64,000 nt of DNA, from contig NC_059477.1 of assembly GCF_018139145.2 (NCBI RefSeq), positions 41,634,502 through 41,698,501 of the forward strand, written 5' to 3'. Shown in pieces: positions 10,501-25,500 of the stretch (within the stretch, counting starts at the first letter, position 1; each line of letters starts with the position of its first letter). Made by a program: the position numbers and the translations under genes. The stretch is from Gymnogyps californianus (taxonomy: Eukaryota > Chordata > Aves > Accipitriformes > Cathartidae). The notes below the pieces were generated by a model, which was given only the letters and a program-made list of their open reading frames with translations, searched no databases and was not told the DNA's origin.

Positions 10501-13500
10501 TTGATGAATATTCTGGAACTATTTCTATTTAACTATCTTAGAGATTTATATCTACTTGCAGCATTTTACAAATCAGCAGCTCATTTCTCTCACTTAGCGA
10601 TTCCAGCTGTGAAAGAATTAGGCTTCTGGTCTGTAGCATGTTTATGTTAGCAAGTGTTTATAATTTACCCTAAATTAAACCTGAGGAAGAAAATTGTGTG
10701 GGTTTGTTTTTTTGTTTTTAAACTCATGTGAGAGAGAGATTACTATTAAGTAAAAGCAGGAAGATGTCCTTTTATGAGCTTCAGAAATTGAGCAGGAACA
10801 TTTTGTATTGTCTTTTTCTGATGAGTAAGAGTTGTATTTCATAATGCTAATGAATTGTTTTGGCTAGAAGGGGGAAAAGTTGCAGAATAGATAAGCCCTG
10901 GTTTTGTTTCTTATCGCATAACTATGTGTTTTTTATTTGAATCCATATTACTGGAGATTGCTGAGTTGCACATTGTGGGGGAAAAAATCATGCTTAATAA
11001 TGAGGCAAATTCAGGCTGAAGGCTCTCAGAAGTAAATTTACTTGAGTTGTTAGGAAGCTAAAAGCATGGTCGTAATTGATGATACCTAGATTGCCTGGTC
11101 AAAGCTATCAGAACGTTCATCTCAAAATTCTTGTTTGAACATACATTCATTTACAGTTAAGTTTGACATCACATGACAAGGCTAAGGTTATAGAGGAAAA
11201 AGTGCGTGAATAGCAAGTTAAGGACATGGTTTAACATTATTAAAATGCTGACAGAGTACGAATGAGAAGTGACTTTGCAGTCACTTCTCATTCGTACTCT
11301 GTCAGCATTTTAATAACAAAGTTATTTTTTTTAATAACAAAGTATTTTAATAACAAATGAAATCACAAGATTCATTCTCGGCCCTTGAGTGATCACCTCG
11401 GGATGATCTTTCACTGCTTGTTAAATGTAATGTTCAATTTTGAATGTTTTGACAGGCTGGAAGTAGTTAACTTGAAGAAATTTTTTCTTGCTTTCTCTTC
11501 TGTTCATACTCTCTCCATCCCTTAGTTCATTCAGTTTCTGTTGTGACACTGGAAACTTTAAGCGTTCATCATCTGGCTTTCAGGGCATCCTGCAGCTAGT
11601 GATGCTTCTGAAGCAGCATATTCATTCTCCTTTTAAAGCAGGAAGCATTAACTTTGCACAAGTCATAGTTTTTTGTTTGGATATTTTTGCTGATACGGTG
11701 TAACATACTGAATATTTTTGCTGATATAGTGAACTGGAAGAGTTCAATCAGGAGGGCTTCGAAATATGTGCATACACACAGATATTAGTTTTATGGCAAT
11801 GCTTACTTGCCTTTTTTTTTTAAAGTTTGTTATGACACAGTCCTACATTCACGTTTTCTTGCACGTATTCTTATGCCTAAACATTTTTTGTGTGATTTCT
11901 GATTATAAGATCAAATAATAGTCACTTCTTCATCTTTTCTTGGAGGGGCTTCATCCTGCATGCGTGAGCATAAACACATTGGTGTTGGTTGGGGACTTCA
12001 GAAGTGCTCTGCTTTTGCCCCTTTTGTCTGTTGTTGAAATGGTACACATTTTGCAGACTGTGCATTTTTTTGTACATTGCATTAACTGATGGTGTTATTT
12101 TTTTATAAGGAAATTAATGGAGGTGTTCACGTATTACAGCTAATTGTCAACATGAAGGCAAGTAGTCTTGTTTGATATGTGTTCTATGCACTGGAATTTT
12201 GTTGAGTGCCTCCATGCTACCGGCTTTCTTTCTGCAGTGAAATCAGAGTTTGGAGTTCAGTGCTCGAGTCTCCCTCCTCCACTCCAGACACACTGTCAGA
12301 TCTTTATTGGGAAGCATAAGTCTTTTAAAGCTGATTTTGTATATGGAAATGTTACAGACAGTTGTTTTATAGCATGAATAGATGTTTTTCTTTTAATCCC
12401 AATTCATCAATAGTTATTTATATTAAATTGTAATTGTTAACTAATAGGTGCCTTAAAACAATTAGCTTAAATTTTATGATGACGATGGTATTTTCTTTTA
12501 GAGAGAGATGAAGTTCTGTTGTTAGTTGTACTGTTGACATCCATGACTTCTAGGAAGGTGCTTAAATAAATGCAATTAAGTATTACAGACTTGCACAGAA
12601 AGGGTGAGGTTGGACGGGACCCTGGAGGTCATCTTGGCCAACCCCCTGCTCAGGCAGGACCACCTAGAGCCTGTTGCCCAGAACGATGTCCGTGTGGCTT
12701 TTGAATGTCACCAAGGTGGGAGGTATCAAATGTGTGAGGACTTACTTAAGCTGTTGATCAGAAGTACCTACCTGCTACTGTCTGATGTACTCAGGTTTAG
12801 GTTTAAAAACGTAAGCGTACATAAACGACTCCCCATGTGGACAGAACCTATGCAAACTTGAGATTCATATGTTGGATGTGCATTCATAACCTGTGGTTGA
12901 ACCCTCAAAGTTGCTTACAAATGAGGGGCTTTGTAGAACAAAGAAGCAGCCAGGACACCAGTGTGTAAAATAGAAGGTCAGCAGAGGATAACTTTAGTTC
13001 AAACCATGCGCATATTCTGTAAAACAAAAGTTGCTCAAAAAGACTATGAAAGTCTAAGAAAGAAACTCAAAAGATTGTACTTCCATGCAAAACTAAGTGA
13101 AATCAAGACAGCAGACTTTCCTTAGGAAAGAAATGGGATTTATTTGATTAGAATCAACTAGCTTATGTGTTGGGGAAATGTAATTCCCAGTAGAAGTTTA
13201 TTTCTCGGTTTGAGTTCAGCACCTGTATTTTCTTACTTATTTTGGGTATGTTTGGAGACTGCTGGGATTACTGAAGTATGTTTGGTAGTAGGTAGCATAA
13301 AGCTGTGTTGTAATCTTTATTCATGGAATTTTAAACTTTAGTTCTGTTTGTAAGACCTCTTCCCCTGCCTTCAGGTCCTGTATTTTTCTCCCTCCCTTTG
13401 AGACCCATTACATCATGCAGTGATGTTCCTCACAAGTGCACATTTCAACTCCATTTCCCAGCCATTATTTCAGTTTTCAGCTGTGATCCTTTATCCTTCC

Positions 13501-16500
13501 TGTGCTTTCACCTGCAAAATATTTTTGTGGCTAACAGGAACTTCCTTTCAGTCCACCGCTGGTACTCTTTAATGTCCCATTAGATAATGATGTATCAGAC
13601 TTAACACTAAGTTGGTTGGATTGTGTTAGCTTGATACTGCAGTGGGGATGAAAATAAGCTGTTGATGAATGTGGAACCCCATCTAAATGCTAGAGTAGCT
13701 GAGCGTAGTTAACTGGTGAGGTGTTAAACTGAGTAGCTTTTGTTTTAATTTGTTCTGGCTGTATATATGTGGCTGAAGTTAAACAATACAAAGATTTGCT
13801 CTCAAGTCTCAAACTTAGGATCAGTTTATTAGGTGTTAACGTGATAAGCCCTATCAGCTAACCTGTAACAACTGCTTGTGAGTATAGGCTTAGCACTTGA
13901 CAAATGTCAAGTAATTTATCTTGGAGTGTGCTTTTAAGATACAGCTGAGCCAGAGTAACTGTGGCCTGCAGCTAGTAGGGATGGTCTGCTTTTCGGAGTA
14001 CTGAGGCCCATCTGACTTGATAATGGGAGGTGAAAGCCCACCATGGAAAAGTTGAGCATCCTGTACTTTCACGAGAAGCAGCAGGAGCATGTGGGGATGG
14101 AAAGCTTGGGAATGGAGAAGCATGAGACTACTACCCTTTTGGTGTCGTCCTGAGGTTAGACGGGTTCAGTCATATCTTAAAACCACACTCTTAATTTAGA
14201 TAAGGTTGCATTTTTGCTGCAGGCTAGAGTCATAGGCATGGGGTCAGTTAACACCAGTCCATGAAATCTGTCCTAACTTGTTTGGGTGCCTGAGTCCATA
14301 GTAGTGAACAATGGTATCTGCATGGACGTTAATTGAGAGTCACACCTCAATTCATTATGCAGGAACTTTCCCTTATAGGTAGGTTTCCTCAGGATGAGGT
14401 GTAATTCCATGACGAAAGCGTAGGAGAACATTTTGAAATCTGCTTCTCTGTGCTCTGTCGCTCAGCTCTGGAACGTCTCAAATGTAGGTAGCAATTTTTC
14501 CTTCAATTTAAGAAAACCTCGGAAAGAAATACCTCGGGCAGCTTCAGTTGTGCTTTGAATTACATGGTGCCAGATTTTGTATTGCTCCTGCTTGGCAAAA
14601 TTGAGAAGTAGTCAGCTTTTTACAATTTCTGTGTTGAATGAGATCAGTTGAGATGTCCTGTTTGAATAATTTAGATGAACAGACATTAAATCTGCTTATA
14701 TTAATCTTGGGTTTAATTATTTTTCATAAGAAAGATCGTTTTGATTGGTGCTAGACATTCAGAAGGTTATTTGTAATTTGTTTTGCCAACAAAGCTAATA
14801 AACTATGCCTTGTTTATACTTATTTGAACAGTTACATGCCTTAGCATATTTATCATTCTAACTGTTTAACTTTTTAAAATATAAATAACACGTTTAATAT
14901 TTACATAAACAAAATTACAGTTAAACCTTAGGTGTCCCAAAAGCCATTGGTGGTGAAGATTAATTGTAGAACTGAAATTTCTGTAACAAGTAGAGAACTG
15001 AACCAGAACTGAATTACTGTGTATGAAAAGGAGTAAGAAGTAGGGAAAATAACTTTATGAAACTGAAAGTAATATCAATATAGACTGTCATAATTTTGCA
15101 TTTAACGTTGACTAGTTCTGAGTCAAAGAAATGAAGTATTTTGGAATATACTATTTTAAAGTTTTGATTTTAATCCATTTTGCAAATTCCTACTTGTTAA
15201 TATATAATAATCACCATATAGTGTGACTGAAGGTGTTGGGTTAAAATACTGTCCCTGTTCATAACAGAAGTGCTCCAAATGTAAGGGAGCAGAAGTTTGC
15301 AGAAAAAAAAATCCGAGTTCTTATTTTTCCTGATTTACTTTGGTGCAATTCTAATTGTGATTAATACATTTACACCAATAAAATGCCTAATCCTTTAAGG
15401 TAAAAGAAGAGATTACCACACCTGATTCTCATTGTTGTTGTTGTTTTTTTTTTTTAAAAACTTACTACTTCAGAACTAAGCCAACAAGGAAATGCCTAGA
15501 GTAAGAATTTCAGACTTTATTAGATACAAATATGCCTTTGGTCTGTTATTATTTTAAATGGACGCTTCAGAGTGGAAAGAGTAGGTGAGCTGATAACCAG
15601 AGTTGTATCCTCTCAAATAAGTTACTTGGCAAAGAAAAATGCCATTCCCCACTGTAAATGTGTGAGGACAGAACTGGGTTGCTTTTGTCTAATAGACGTA
15701 TTTCTCTGGTCTCTGAAGTTTGGTGTGCTCAACACCTCACCAGTATGTCTACTTCAGTAGAATTTTTCTCTGTAAGGTATTTTCTCATGTTTATGTCATC
15801 TTCATTTGCAACAAGTTAGGGCTTACCCAGCTTGCCTTGTGAGACTGTTCTCCAGTTTGTTAGATGTCATTTTTCCGCCAGTTTTCCATATCAGTAAACT
15901 ACTATCTCATGATGTCCCCCGTGACACACAAAGTAGTTCATGTACGTATCAGTTCTTAGCCAGCATATTTATAAATGTTTCCTTCCCCCTTTTCCCTAGT
16001 TGTTTTCTGTTGTTTACATTTTAATTTACGATTTTATTTTCTTAGCTTTCTGCCATTTTTATGGCTGCAACTCACACTTCTTATCTGTTTGACCAGTTTG
16101 AGTTGCATAACAAAAACTATTTCTGCTTTGAAGCATCCTGGTAATGTCTGATTCCCCTGTGCTAGACTTAGATATAAACAAAACACTGGTTGTCTTGCAG
16201 TGGTATCCAATGCCTAGATAAGATAGACGCTGTTATTACTGAAAGTTAAAAAATAATTGTATATATGTCTTGAGTTAAAGGTGTTTGAGTTAAAATGGAA
16301 TTTTGTAGTTAATTTTTAATAATTTTAATTCCTGCCAATTACTGTATGTGTACTTGTGTTTTAATTTTTTTTAACCTTTTTCTAAGTTGTCCTAACTTTA
16401 GAACCAATCTCTAGTATCTCTTTTTTTATTATAATATGATGGATTTCTGTTTGGTTCATCAGGTCTTCAGCACTCCAGGTTTCATCACTTTGGTAAGGAC

Positions 16501-19500
16501 ATTTGCTTTAAAAACTCTGTAAAATACAAATTCCCTGGTATTGGTGTGTGTACCTCAGGTAAATAAAAACCTATAGTAAGAACTTTGGATCTTACTCCTG
16601 GAAAGAAATAAAAACCTATAGTAAGAACTTTGGATCTTACTCCTGGAAAGAAAATGTTACACACAAGTCAGAAGGTTAAATGCATAGTGCAGTAAGAGAG
16701 GGAGAGGTACTGTAAGCAACTTGCTCTTGAATGTAAAAGTTACACCTGAAACTTTCCAGGAAATTGCATTGGTGCCCAAACTCTAGGTAACTTAACTTCA
16801 ATATTGAAGGCAGTAAGTTCTGCTTTGACCACAGAAACGTATTGTTAATGCCCGTCTTTCATGTAAGCAGCCATATATGTTCACACCTCTTGATCTTTGA
16901 CTGTTGTAACCAGCCTTTAGGCTTCTGATAGGCACAGCCAAAACGAGACCCCACTTAACTTGTGTGGCGTGAGTGAGAACTGATGTTTTGAAAGACCAGA
17001 TCTTTAATATTAAGGTCACACAGTTTCTTTGCTAACAAATATCATATAGCAAGTAGCCTCAGACGTCTTAGCCACATGAGGCTCTTGAGTAGCTTCAAGT
17101 GAGGTTTCTGTGCTGGGATCAGAAGCGGCGTGTGTTGTTATGAAGTTGTTGGGTAATACAAATCTCTAATTGTGGGATGAAGTGAGGCAGCAGCCGCTAC
17201 TGTGCTGCCTTTCCCAGGTCCTGGTGGTCTCCCAGCAGGGAGACAGATCTCATGGGGAGCTGTTAACAGCTCCTGTTGGAGAATTTCCACAGTCTTCCCT
17301 CCTGGTGACTCTTCCTCTCCTCTTCTGCGAGGAGCACAGTTTTGTGACTTGTGGTCACATGAAGGTTTTGATGGCGTGGAGCCAGGAATCAAACCAAGTT
17401 CACATTTTGTGTATAATACTGTATTTAATAAAGGGGAAAACTAGTTGTTGTGGAATCTCAGCCTTTTAAAATACATTGTGGGGTTAATTACATGAAAAAG
17501 AAGAATATTTATGTATGTAGGTGTATACTTTTCCATCCTAGTTTGTCTGACTTGGGACAATCAAGTTATGCTAATTGAAGCAGACTGTAAAGAAAATAAC
17601 AAGGAATTCCTCAGATGCAATTTGTTAACAATCTTTTCTGTGTAAGGTTGCATTTGTTATGTGGTGAATGATACAAATGTATCACAAAGAGCTAGACAAA
17701 GACTACTTTCTATGTCTTTTGACAAGATGTTACAATATTTGTGACAATTTTCTCTTAAGATCATGCAAAGGCATCTTGGGGAAAAAAGGTCCCGTTTTTC
17801 AGGAAACACACATTTCTCATAAAGTACCATATTCAGCCTTTCCAAAAGGAATTTTTAATAATTCAATTTAATTCGTTGTTATAACAATAATTCTATTTTT
17901 AATAATTCATTTATATTCACGTTTTGGCAGACTGGAAACTTGTGTAATTAAATAGCTTTAAAATATAGTGCTCTAGTTTGGCTTTTTTTTGACATTTCAT
18001 AAACAGTGACAGTTTTGTGTCAATGATATGTTCATAAATAGTGAACAATCATTATAGGAATGAGAGATTGCTCATGTTCTCATACATTACTACTGACCCA
18101 CTCAGTAGGGTGATATTTGGGATGTCTCACAGTTGTTTCATGTCCGTTATTACATAAGATGATTGAAACTGCATTGCTTGCTTTTTCTGCATTAAACTTA
18201 TTTAGAGATTTTTATTTTGTTGTTTGTTGGTGGGGTTTTTTGTGCTGCAAGGATAACTAAAGAAACACAAAAATGAATGCAATATTCTCTGGTCACCTAG
18301 CTTCCCCTATACGTCCATCAGTGTCTCATGGGCTAATTTCCACTCATTTCCTAGCTTGCCTGTAGTTGCTTTATAGTGGTTAAATTGGCTTTAGCCAGAC
18401 TGCCAGAGAGGAAATGAAGGAATTTTTGGGCATTTTTTTTGGTCCAAACTGGTTTTTTCTTCATTTAGATACACAGCTCCTATGTAGGCCTATCTATCTG
18501 GACACAAAGTGTCATCCAAGGATGCTGGGCTCAGTTAGGTGTTGCTGGTGGCCCTTCTATTCTATTGTTTCAGCCTACATCAGCATTCTTGAGATAACAT
18601 TCAGGTGATTTGCCTATAATCAGATAATTTGTATGTAAAGTGTTCACAGAATGGCTTGTCTTTGGTTTTTTAGATAGCACTAGCATAGCTTTGTGAAATT
18701 ACAATTGTTTAAGAACTGGGAAAGGGAAGAAAGTGACAGAAAAGTGGTGGTTGTTTTTGTTTGGGGTTTTTTTTCTGTTGATGTATTAGTTCACTCACTT
18801 CTGAAATAATAGCATGACTTTAGAGTAGCTAAATAATAAAATCTTACCCATTCCAGGGACTTCTGTGAGGTTTTTAGGATGGAATAGTACAATTTGGTTC
18901 ACTTGGCCGCTGCCTCCTTCATTGAGTCATGTGTAACAGCAGCCCACCATTAGTATGGGGTTTTTTGGCCTGTAGTCATAATTTGGCAGTATGGAAGGCA
19001 AGTGTGTGGCGAGTGGTTCTTGTGATTATTTAAAAAAAAAAAAGGGCGGGGGGTATCATATTGGAAAAACATGATAGGCCAAAAGTGAAACTGAGAAGTG
19101 GTTCCATGAGCCCTTTCCACTTGTAAGGAGGGCCTTACACCATACCTTCTGCTTCTTATGGGTTTTCTTGAGCTTCCTTCCACTGTCAGAAACCCCTTAG
19201 GGAAACTGAGAGGAGTTTCAGTCCTATAAAGCAGCTTTGCTTTGGGTGCGCTGGTTTGAACTCAATATGTGAATTTTTGTTGTTTCCCCAGCTCCCTGCA
19301 TTACTTTGTAACTAATACAGCCTTTTAAGGGGACGCCGTGTGGCAGGATGAAACAGATCTGATTACTGAATAGATTAATTCTCCATTGGATCAGTAGAAA
19401 AAAATATATGATCAACTTTGCTAATTCACTAAAATATTTGCTTTTCAAAATAAATTGGAAATGAAGCAATGAGTTTCTCCTAAAATACTCATTGCTGTCT

Positions 19501-22500
19501 CAAGGGTGAAAATTGCTGTGGTGCACAGACAGGTTTCCTGCTCTCTATATGACTCCTTATTTCAGTTAACTGTTTTCCGTCCCAGGGCAGAGGGAGGGGA
19601 AAGAAAGGAAGACAGGTCTGTAAGTATCTTCCCTTCCCCCCCCCCCCCACGCCCCCCCTTAATCCTTTCAGCTGCTTAGATCCGCTTTCAGTTATGATAA
19701 TGTTAAGGCAAGAGGTCAATTATACTTCAAGTAATTGGTCATGATTTTGTTTATACTAAGTTGATGTGTCCAGGAATTTTTTTTTTTTTTAAAAGCAGCT
19801 TTGCCAGTAAGCTGCTAATGGCTCAAGAAGAGGTTCATCCCATTGGTGGTGGGGAGATGAATCCTTATTGATAGATAATATCAAGCTGTTTCTGCACTGA
19901 GGAGGATAACTATCGGCTATGTTTTTTCTGGCAGTTAGGGATTGAAACGGTTAACCGCAGAAGAAAACAAAAGGTGGTGCTTGAGTTTACCCTTTTGTCT
20001 TGGAAATCTTTGTGTGTGTGTGGGCAAAGAGGGAGCAGAGGGGGCTGTGGGTTAGAGGGGGGAGAGGCTTTTGATCAAAGTAGCTTTTGAGCTTCATGAC
20101 ACTTTTTTCTATATGTGTTGTCAACAGGTGTTACTAGCTGTGGTTGAGACTTCGCAAGATGAGTCTGCACATTTCAGATTAAAATTCTGTACTTTTTGTC
20201 TCTGAATCTCCGTATTAAATATAAAAATGTCAGTTAATTTGTATTTTCTAATTTGAATATAATGTTAAGCAAATAGGATCTCTAGGCTTTAGTGAATTTT
20301 CCTTGTTTTCTTTGGTTTAATTCTGTTCTTGATTGCAGGTAGATTGGAAGACTGACTCTAGGTTGGCCTAGAAATAGCTTATTTTGAGTAGGTAAAGCTG
20401 TTAATAAAGTCACTTTTCCATCGTACTTACAGTGGAGTGCTATGGAGTTAAAGCTATCTATCTTGTTAAGAGAGTGAATTTTAACAGCTAAGCTGTGGTA
20501 TGTTATGTTTTGTTTCCCTTAAGTCTCCATAACATCTGTCAAGATATTTCTTTCATTAAAGTCTACAGTGTTGCAAATATCTAATGTAAATTGTGTCACC
20601 TGAAGCTCAGTTGTGAAAGGACTGGCAAAGAGGAAATTCTTTTCTTAAATGGTGTCACAGTAAACAGCAATATATTTCATTACTTTCTACCTCACAGGGT
20701 AAATGTAAATACTAGTAAGTGAATAAACCTTTTAAAGGTGAAATAACCTTTTAAAGGTTCTGAACGTGTGCAACAAAAGCTAAGTATTTTTAGATACCAG
20801 TGTTGTAGGATTTTTTGGTTTTCCCCTCTGAGGAAAAACTAAAGCAAGGATTGCAGTGTCTCAGTATGGCTTCAGAGGCGTGACTTCAAGTCTCATTCTG
20901 GACTAGAGCTGATACTTATTCTCTCTGTCAGCCCTGTTGTGAATGGCTGTCAATTCATTTGGATTGGAGCTTCGAAGGTGGTGGTGTGAGACTGCTAGGT
21001 GCAGTGTACTCTTCTGTGCCACTCCACACGGAATGAGTGGATTCATGCTGGCAGGACAGGCTGTCTACACCAAGGAAAACATACTGGATTATATAAAGCC
21101 AGTGACTTGAGCAATTTGCTGTAAACTGTTGTCACTATGGTTATTGTACAGTGAAGGTACCTGCATGGCTAAAGTGCGTCTAGAGAGATGAATCTTTCAC
21201 TTGGAGAACAATTTTGTTTTAATGCGTAAATATGCTAAAGCAGCAGTATTACATATACTAAACATTTAGATATTTCTAATTCTGTTATGCTGTTAGTTGA
21301 AGAAGTAGTCCAATCTAAGCTGTACTTGTTTGAAATTTTTTTAGTCATACCAGTGAGAAAGGTTTGGATGTGCTTTTTAAAGAATTAGTGGGTAATAACT
21401 CTTTGACTGGTACTCCTTTTTATTCCCATGGCAGCATATTCTGTTTGCTATCATCACTGTTTCCTCTACTGTTCAGTTATTTTGTATGAGATCTTTTTAA
21501 CTCCCCTACTTGAGAACAAAGTATGAGTTAAAATATGGTGTATGTCTTTTAAAAGCATAAGGAAAGGTGAAAAATAGACAAAAAGATGTACTGGTATACC
21601 AGTTACTAAATCTATCTTTAAAAATGCTTTTTCAGATTTAATAAAGCCATTTAATTAGCCAAAACTTTATATGAAAGTTTTCAGAGTTTGTTTAAACAGA
21701 ACTGTTTCAGGAGTTAAAATTTATATTTTCCTTAACTTCACGTTCAGCAGAAAGATTCCCCTCCTTCCCCCCCATTTAAAAATTACATCGCTTATCTATC
21801 TCTTTTGAAGCTCTACTGTTTGAGTGACAATAATACTGTTAAGACTTCTGTTTGAAAGCTGTGTTACGCTTGAAGGCTTTTTATAGTAAAGTGAGTACTA
21901 ACACCTATTGTCAGATTTTTCCTTAGGAACTCTTTGTATGCTTACTAGCAGTGTTACAAAAACTGAGAATCTGAATTACTCATCTGCACTGTTTAATTGG
22001 CTGTGGAGCCAAAAGATGTTTTGAAATTTGGTTGCTATGTGTCCTTCACTACTTTTCTGAAAGTTAAACCTTATTTACCCATTCATTACTTAGGCGACTG
22101 TGGACTAGAGTGGCTTCTTTAAAAGTTATTTAATCCCGTTTTGGAAGAGTATGTGGGTTTGTTTTATTTTGGGGGTGTGGGGAAGAACTATAAGTTGGTC
22201 AGCTTCAGTTGGTTGGCTGTGTAAGGAATGCATCCTCAGCACATTTGTCAATGATCCTGTGTTAGGAGGAGTAGTTGGCTTGACAACAGTGGAGCATCCG
22301 TCTTTGTGGATGCTGAGAAACTTGAGGACTGGCCCAGCTGAAATGTTGTGAAGTTGAGTTAGAAGTGCAACTTCTGTACCTGGGGCAGAACAATAACGCT
22401 GTGCGTCGATAAGGGCAGGGGCCTGCCTGGCTGATGAGCAGCACTGATGGAAAGAAAGGACCAGATGATGGGCCAGCAGCGTGCACACACCGTGTGACTA

Positions 22501-25500
22501 AGGCATGCTGTAGAGTGGGCTATGTTAGGAGGAATGGGGCTACCAGATGGGGACGTTATGATGTTCCTGTACTTGTCAGTGGTGAGGCTGCTCTTGGAAT
22601 GCTCTTTCCTGTTACTCTGCTTTCCCCAAATTTCTCAAAGATGTTGAGAAGCTCTAAGATAATCTGTCGGTGGGCTGCCAGAGTGGCTAAAAGCTTAGAC
22701 CGTAGCTACTCTGAGGAGAGGGTGAGGGAACTGCTCTTGTTACTTCTGGCAAAAGAGTTAGTACATCACTGAAACAGGTTACTTAGAGGGGCTGTGGAAA
22801 CTGGAGGTTTTCAGGACTTGAAAAAGTCATGGCTGACCTATCTAGCGTTGGAGATAATAATCTTCAAGTGGGAGTTGGACAGATAACCTCCACAAGTCCT
22901 TCCTAACAGCATTTCTGTGGTACTCTTGTGTACTGTGGTGTTAACTGTTAGGAGACAACTCTAGGGACATCAGTTGAAAGCAACACAGTAACGAAACAAA
23001 TTTTATTTTAGTTGAGTTACCTACTCAGTGCTGTGAAGCTCTCCAAGACACATTTTAATGGTGGAGTGACAGATTTACTCAGTATGTAGTAACTCAAGCA
23101 GATCACACCAGATATTTGATTGCATGCTTGTCTTAATTCTAATAGCGTTCACTTGGGAGCGTGATAGTTTGATTTAATGTTGCTTCATCTGCTACAGGAG
23201 ATTCCCAAAACTGCTCTTCCAATCACTAATTTGTTATATTCTAATTGTGCAGAAATTGCATTATTTGTGTTTCTGCAAGATCTTAATATTTAAGAAGGTA
23301 TAATTTATTAAATGTCACTTACATATTTTTAAAGATTTACTTTCACTTACTATCCTTTTTAAAAATAATGTTCTGTAGAATTAAAGAGGAAGAAATGCTG
23401 TTCTTGAGAGAATTTACCAAGTGTGTAGCACAGAATCTCTGCATACAAGACCGCCATTTCTGCCAGACTGCATTGCAGTCGAGTTATCGAAACGCTGACT
23501 GGTTCTCCTGTTTGTGGTGTTGATGCCTGGCCTCTGGTGAGGCAGGATAGTCACTGGTGTTAATCGTGGGGAGGCATAGCCCAGAAAACGAAAGGAGGAG
23601 ATAGAGTAGCAAAGTCTTTTTTTTTTTTTTCCTGTTCAGAACAAACACTCTTTCCAGCAGTCAGGTGTGTGGGAATGGCTAGAGGATAACCTGAAGACCC
23701 TGGAATAGGCAAAGTAAGGTTGTGTAGATGGATGACAGAGCTGAGCTTCAATTTGAAGTTGATATTCTGCTGTGTCATCCTCCCTCCCTTCAAATTTTGG
23801 AAGCTGGAGGCAAGAATGCTGTGGTGGGGGAGAACAAACAGTGAAAGGAGAACGAAACTTTCAGGCTCCTGGTTCTGCTAGAAGCTAGTAGTTAATCTGC
23901 TAGGAGACTGCAGTTTGCTTGGTTTATATTCAGCTTAGACGGATGGAGAACTCATGGCTTAACTTTCCCAAGTAAATGGCTGTGGTGATTTCAGATCTCG
24001 TCCTCTCTTCCTCTTTACTGGACACACAGAAGGCAGCATGTGCCAACTTAGCCATTTGGAGTCTTAGCATGAGACATTTTTATAATGGTTTAAATGAGTA
24101 GACTGCACTGGAGGGTCTGAAGCATACACCTACACTCTGTACAGCTGCCAGCCTCTGGCTCAAGGAGGGAGACAGCCAGAGGGGTAGCATTCAAAATCAT
24201 CCCATCATCTGACAGTCTGCCAGACAGGCTCCCCTTGTTGCTGGTCAGTTCATATCAGGTGTTCTGCAGGCTGCACTGAAATGATACATAGATGGTAGCA
24301 TGAATCAGAATACTGTATTTGTACTGGTTTTCTTTGCCAAAGTCTAACGTGAGTATTCATGAAAAGTCTTTTAGAGAAAAGCCACAGGTTAGTGCTAACT
24401 TGCAGCAGTAGATGAGTTTCACTGAGTTAATTAATAAAATTATGTGTGAAAAAATCTTTGTGTATTAATACACTTGTGATCTGTGTTTTACTTGAAATGA
24501 TTCTGTAGCAGTTGACTTCTGTCCTCTAAGAACAGAATGAAGTGATACCTGTGTAGGGAGTCTGTGCTTTTCAAGTGTTACTCTGTGAGGACTACTCTTT
24601 CTGTTGCTCTTAACTAGCTGAACTTCTAAAGAAAGCAAGCCAGTAAGAATTGCTGGGTAGACAGGAATGATGAAATTAGCTTTTCTTTTGATTTGAATCT
24701 ATTGCTTATAACACTGTAAAGGATTTACTATGCATCTGTTAACTGATCTTCTGTAAATTTTCTCTGTGACAGGTTTTGATGAGTTTGGCTTATACCAGCC
24801 CTAATTTTCTACTAAGGTTATTTTGTGTAGTTTGAATGTTTGACTTTTTCCCAGTCTAGTAGAAGGTGTGTGCTATTGTCTGAACAAAGGGCTCTTTTCA
24901 TCTGTTTGTAGTCCTGCGTTACATTCACTGGAGCTCTAAGATTCCTGTCAGTTAGGAACCCCACGGTATACTAAATGATGGAGAACACATCTTCTCCTGC
25001 CACTAACCTGGAAGCAAGCATCCTGCTGTCCTCTAAAATACAGTAAAGCCTCAACTCTTTTATCTGGGTCTCCTGTAGAACACCAGGAAAACAGCAGGAG
25101 AAAAGGATGACTGTCTTTGTATGCACTTCTATATACTGATACCTAAACTCTTAAATTTTCCTCTTGCAGGAACATCATTTGCAACGGGCTATCTCAGCAC
25201 AACAAGTCTTCAGAGAAAAGAAAGAGAGCATGGTTATCCCAGTCCCTGAAGCGGAGAGCAATGTCAACTATTACAATCGTTTGTATAAAGGAGAGTTTAA
25301 GCAACCAAAGCAGTTCATTCACATTCAACGTAAGTTAACAAATGTTGGTTTTGTTCCTCTCCCCTTATTTAAATTGAGTAATCCTCAAACAGTCTTGAGG
25401 ACAAAGTTGCTACAATGTTCAGAAAGTGGGACGACTCAAAAATCCAAGGGGGATTTATATATATAAATTGCAGTATCTCTTCTCAAGTTCTGGAAGAATT

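Larger units (their letters stand above)
7548..25169 (+). other. EPC2: EPC2 intron 1 (17.6 kb)
   Basis: The longest intron. Its first 800 bases are CpG island. It carries a long perfect inverted repeat at 11237-11316, a CR1 fragment at about 12593-12725 (-), a 45-bp tandem duplication at 16561-16650, C/G-rich homopolymers near 19627 and a decayed CR1 at 22221-22922 (+). Elsewhere it is ordinary AT-rich intron. The acceptor is TTGCAG|GAACAT. Confidence 0.95.

Noticed and set aside
12604..12861. 85-codon + strand frame
   Set aside because: Its first half is the antisense of a CR1 3' end and the remainder has no coding character.
20721..20758. Short repeat AACCTTTTAAAGGT occurring twice
   Set aside because: A brief palindromic, AT-rich direct repeat with no further structure; within the range of chance.
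22126..22772. Frames of 66-120 codons on both strands
   Set aside because: They lie in a decayed CR1 LINE.
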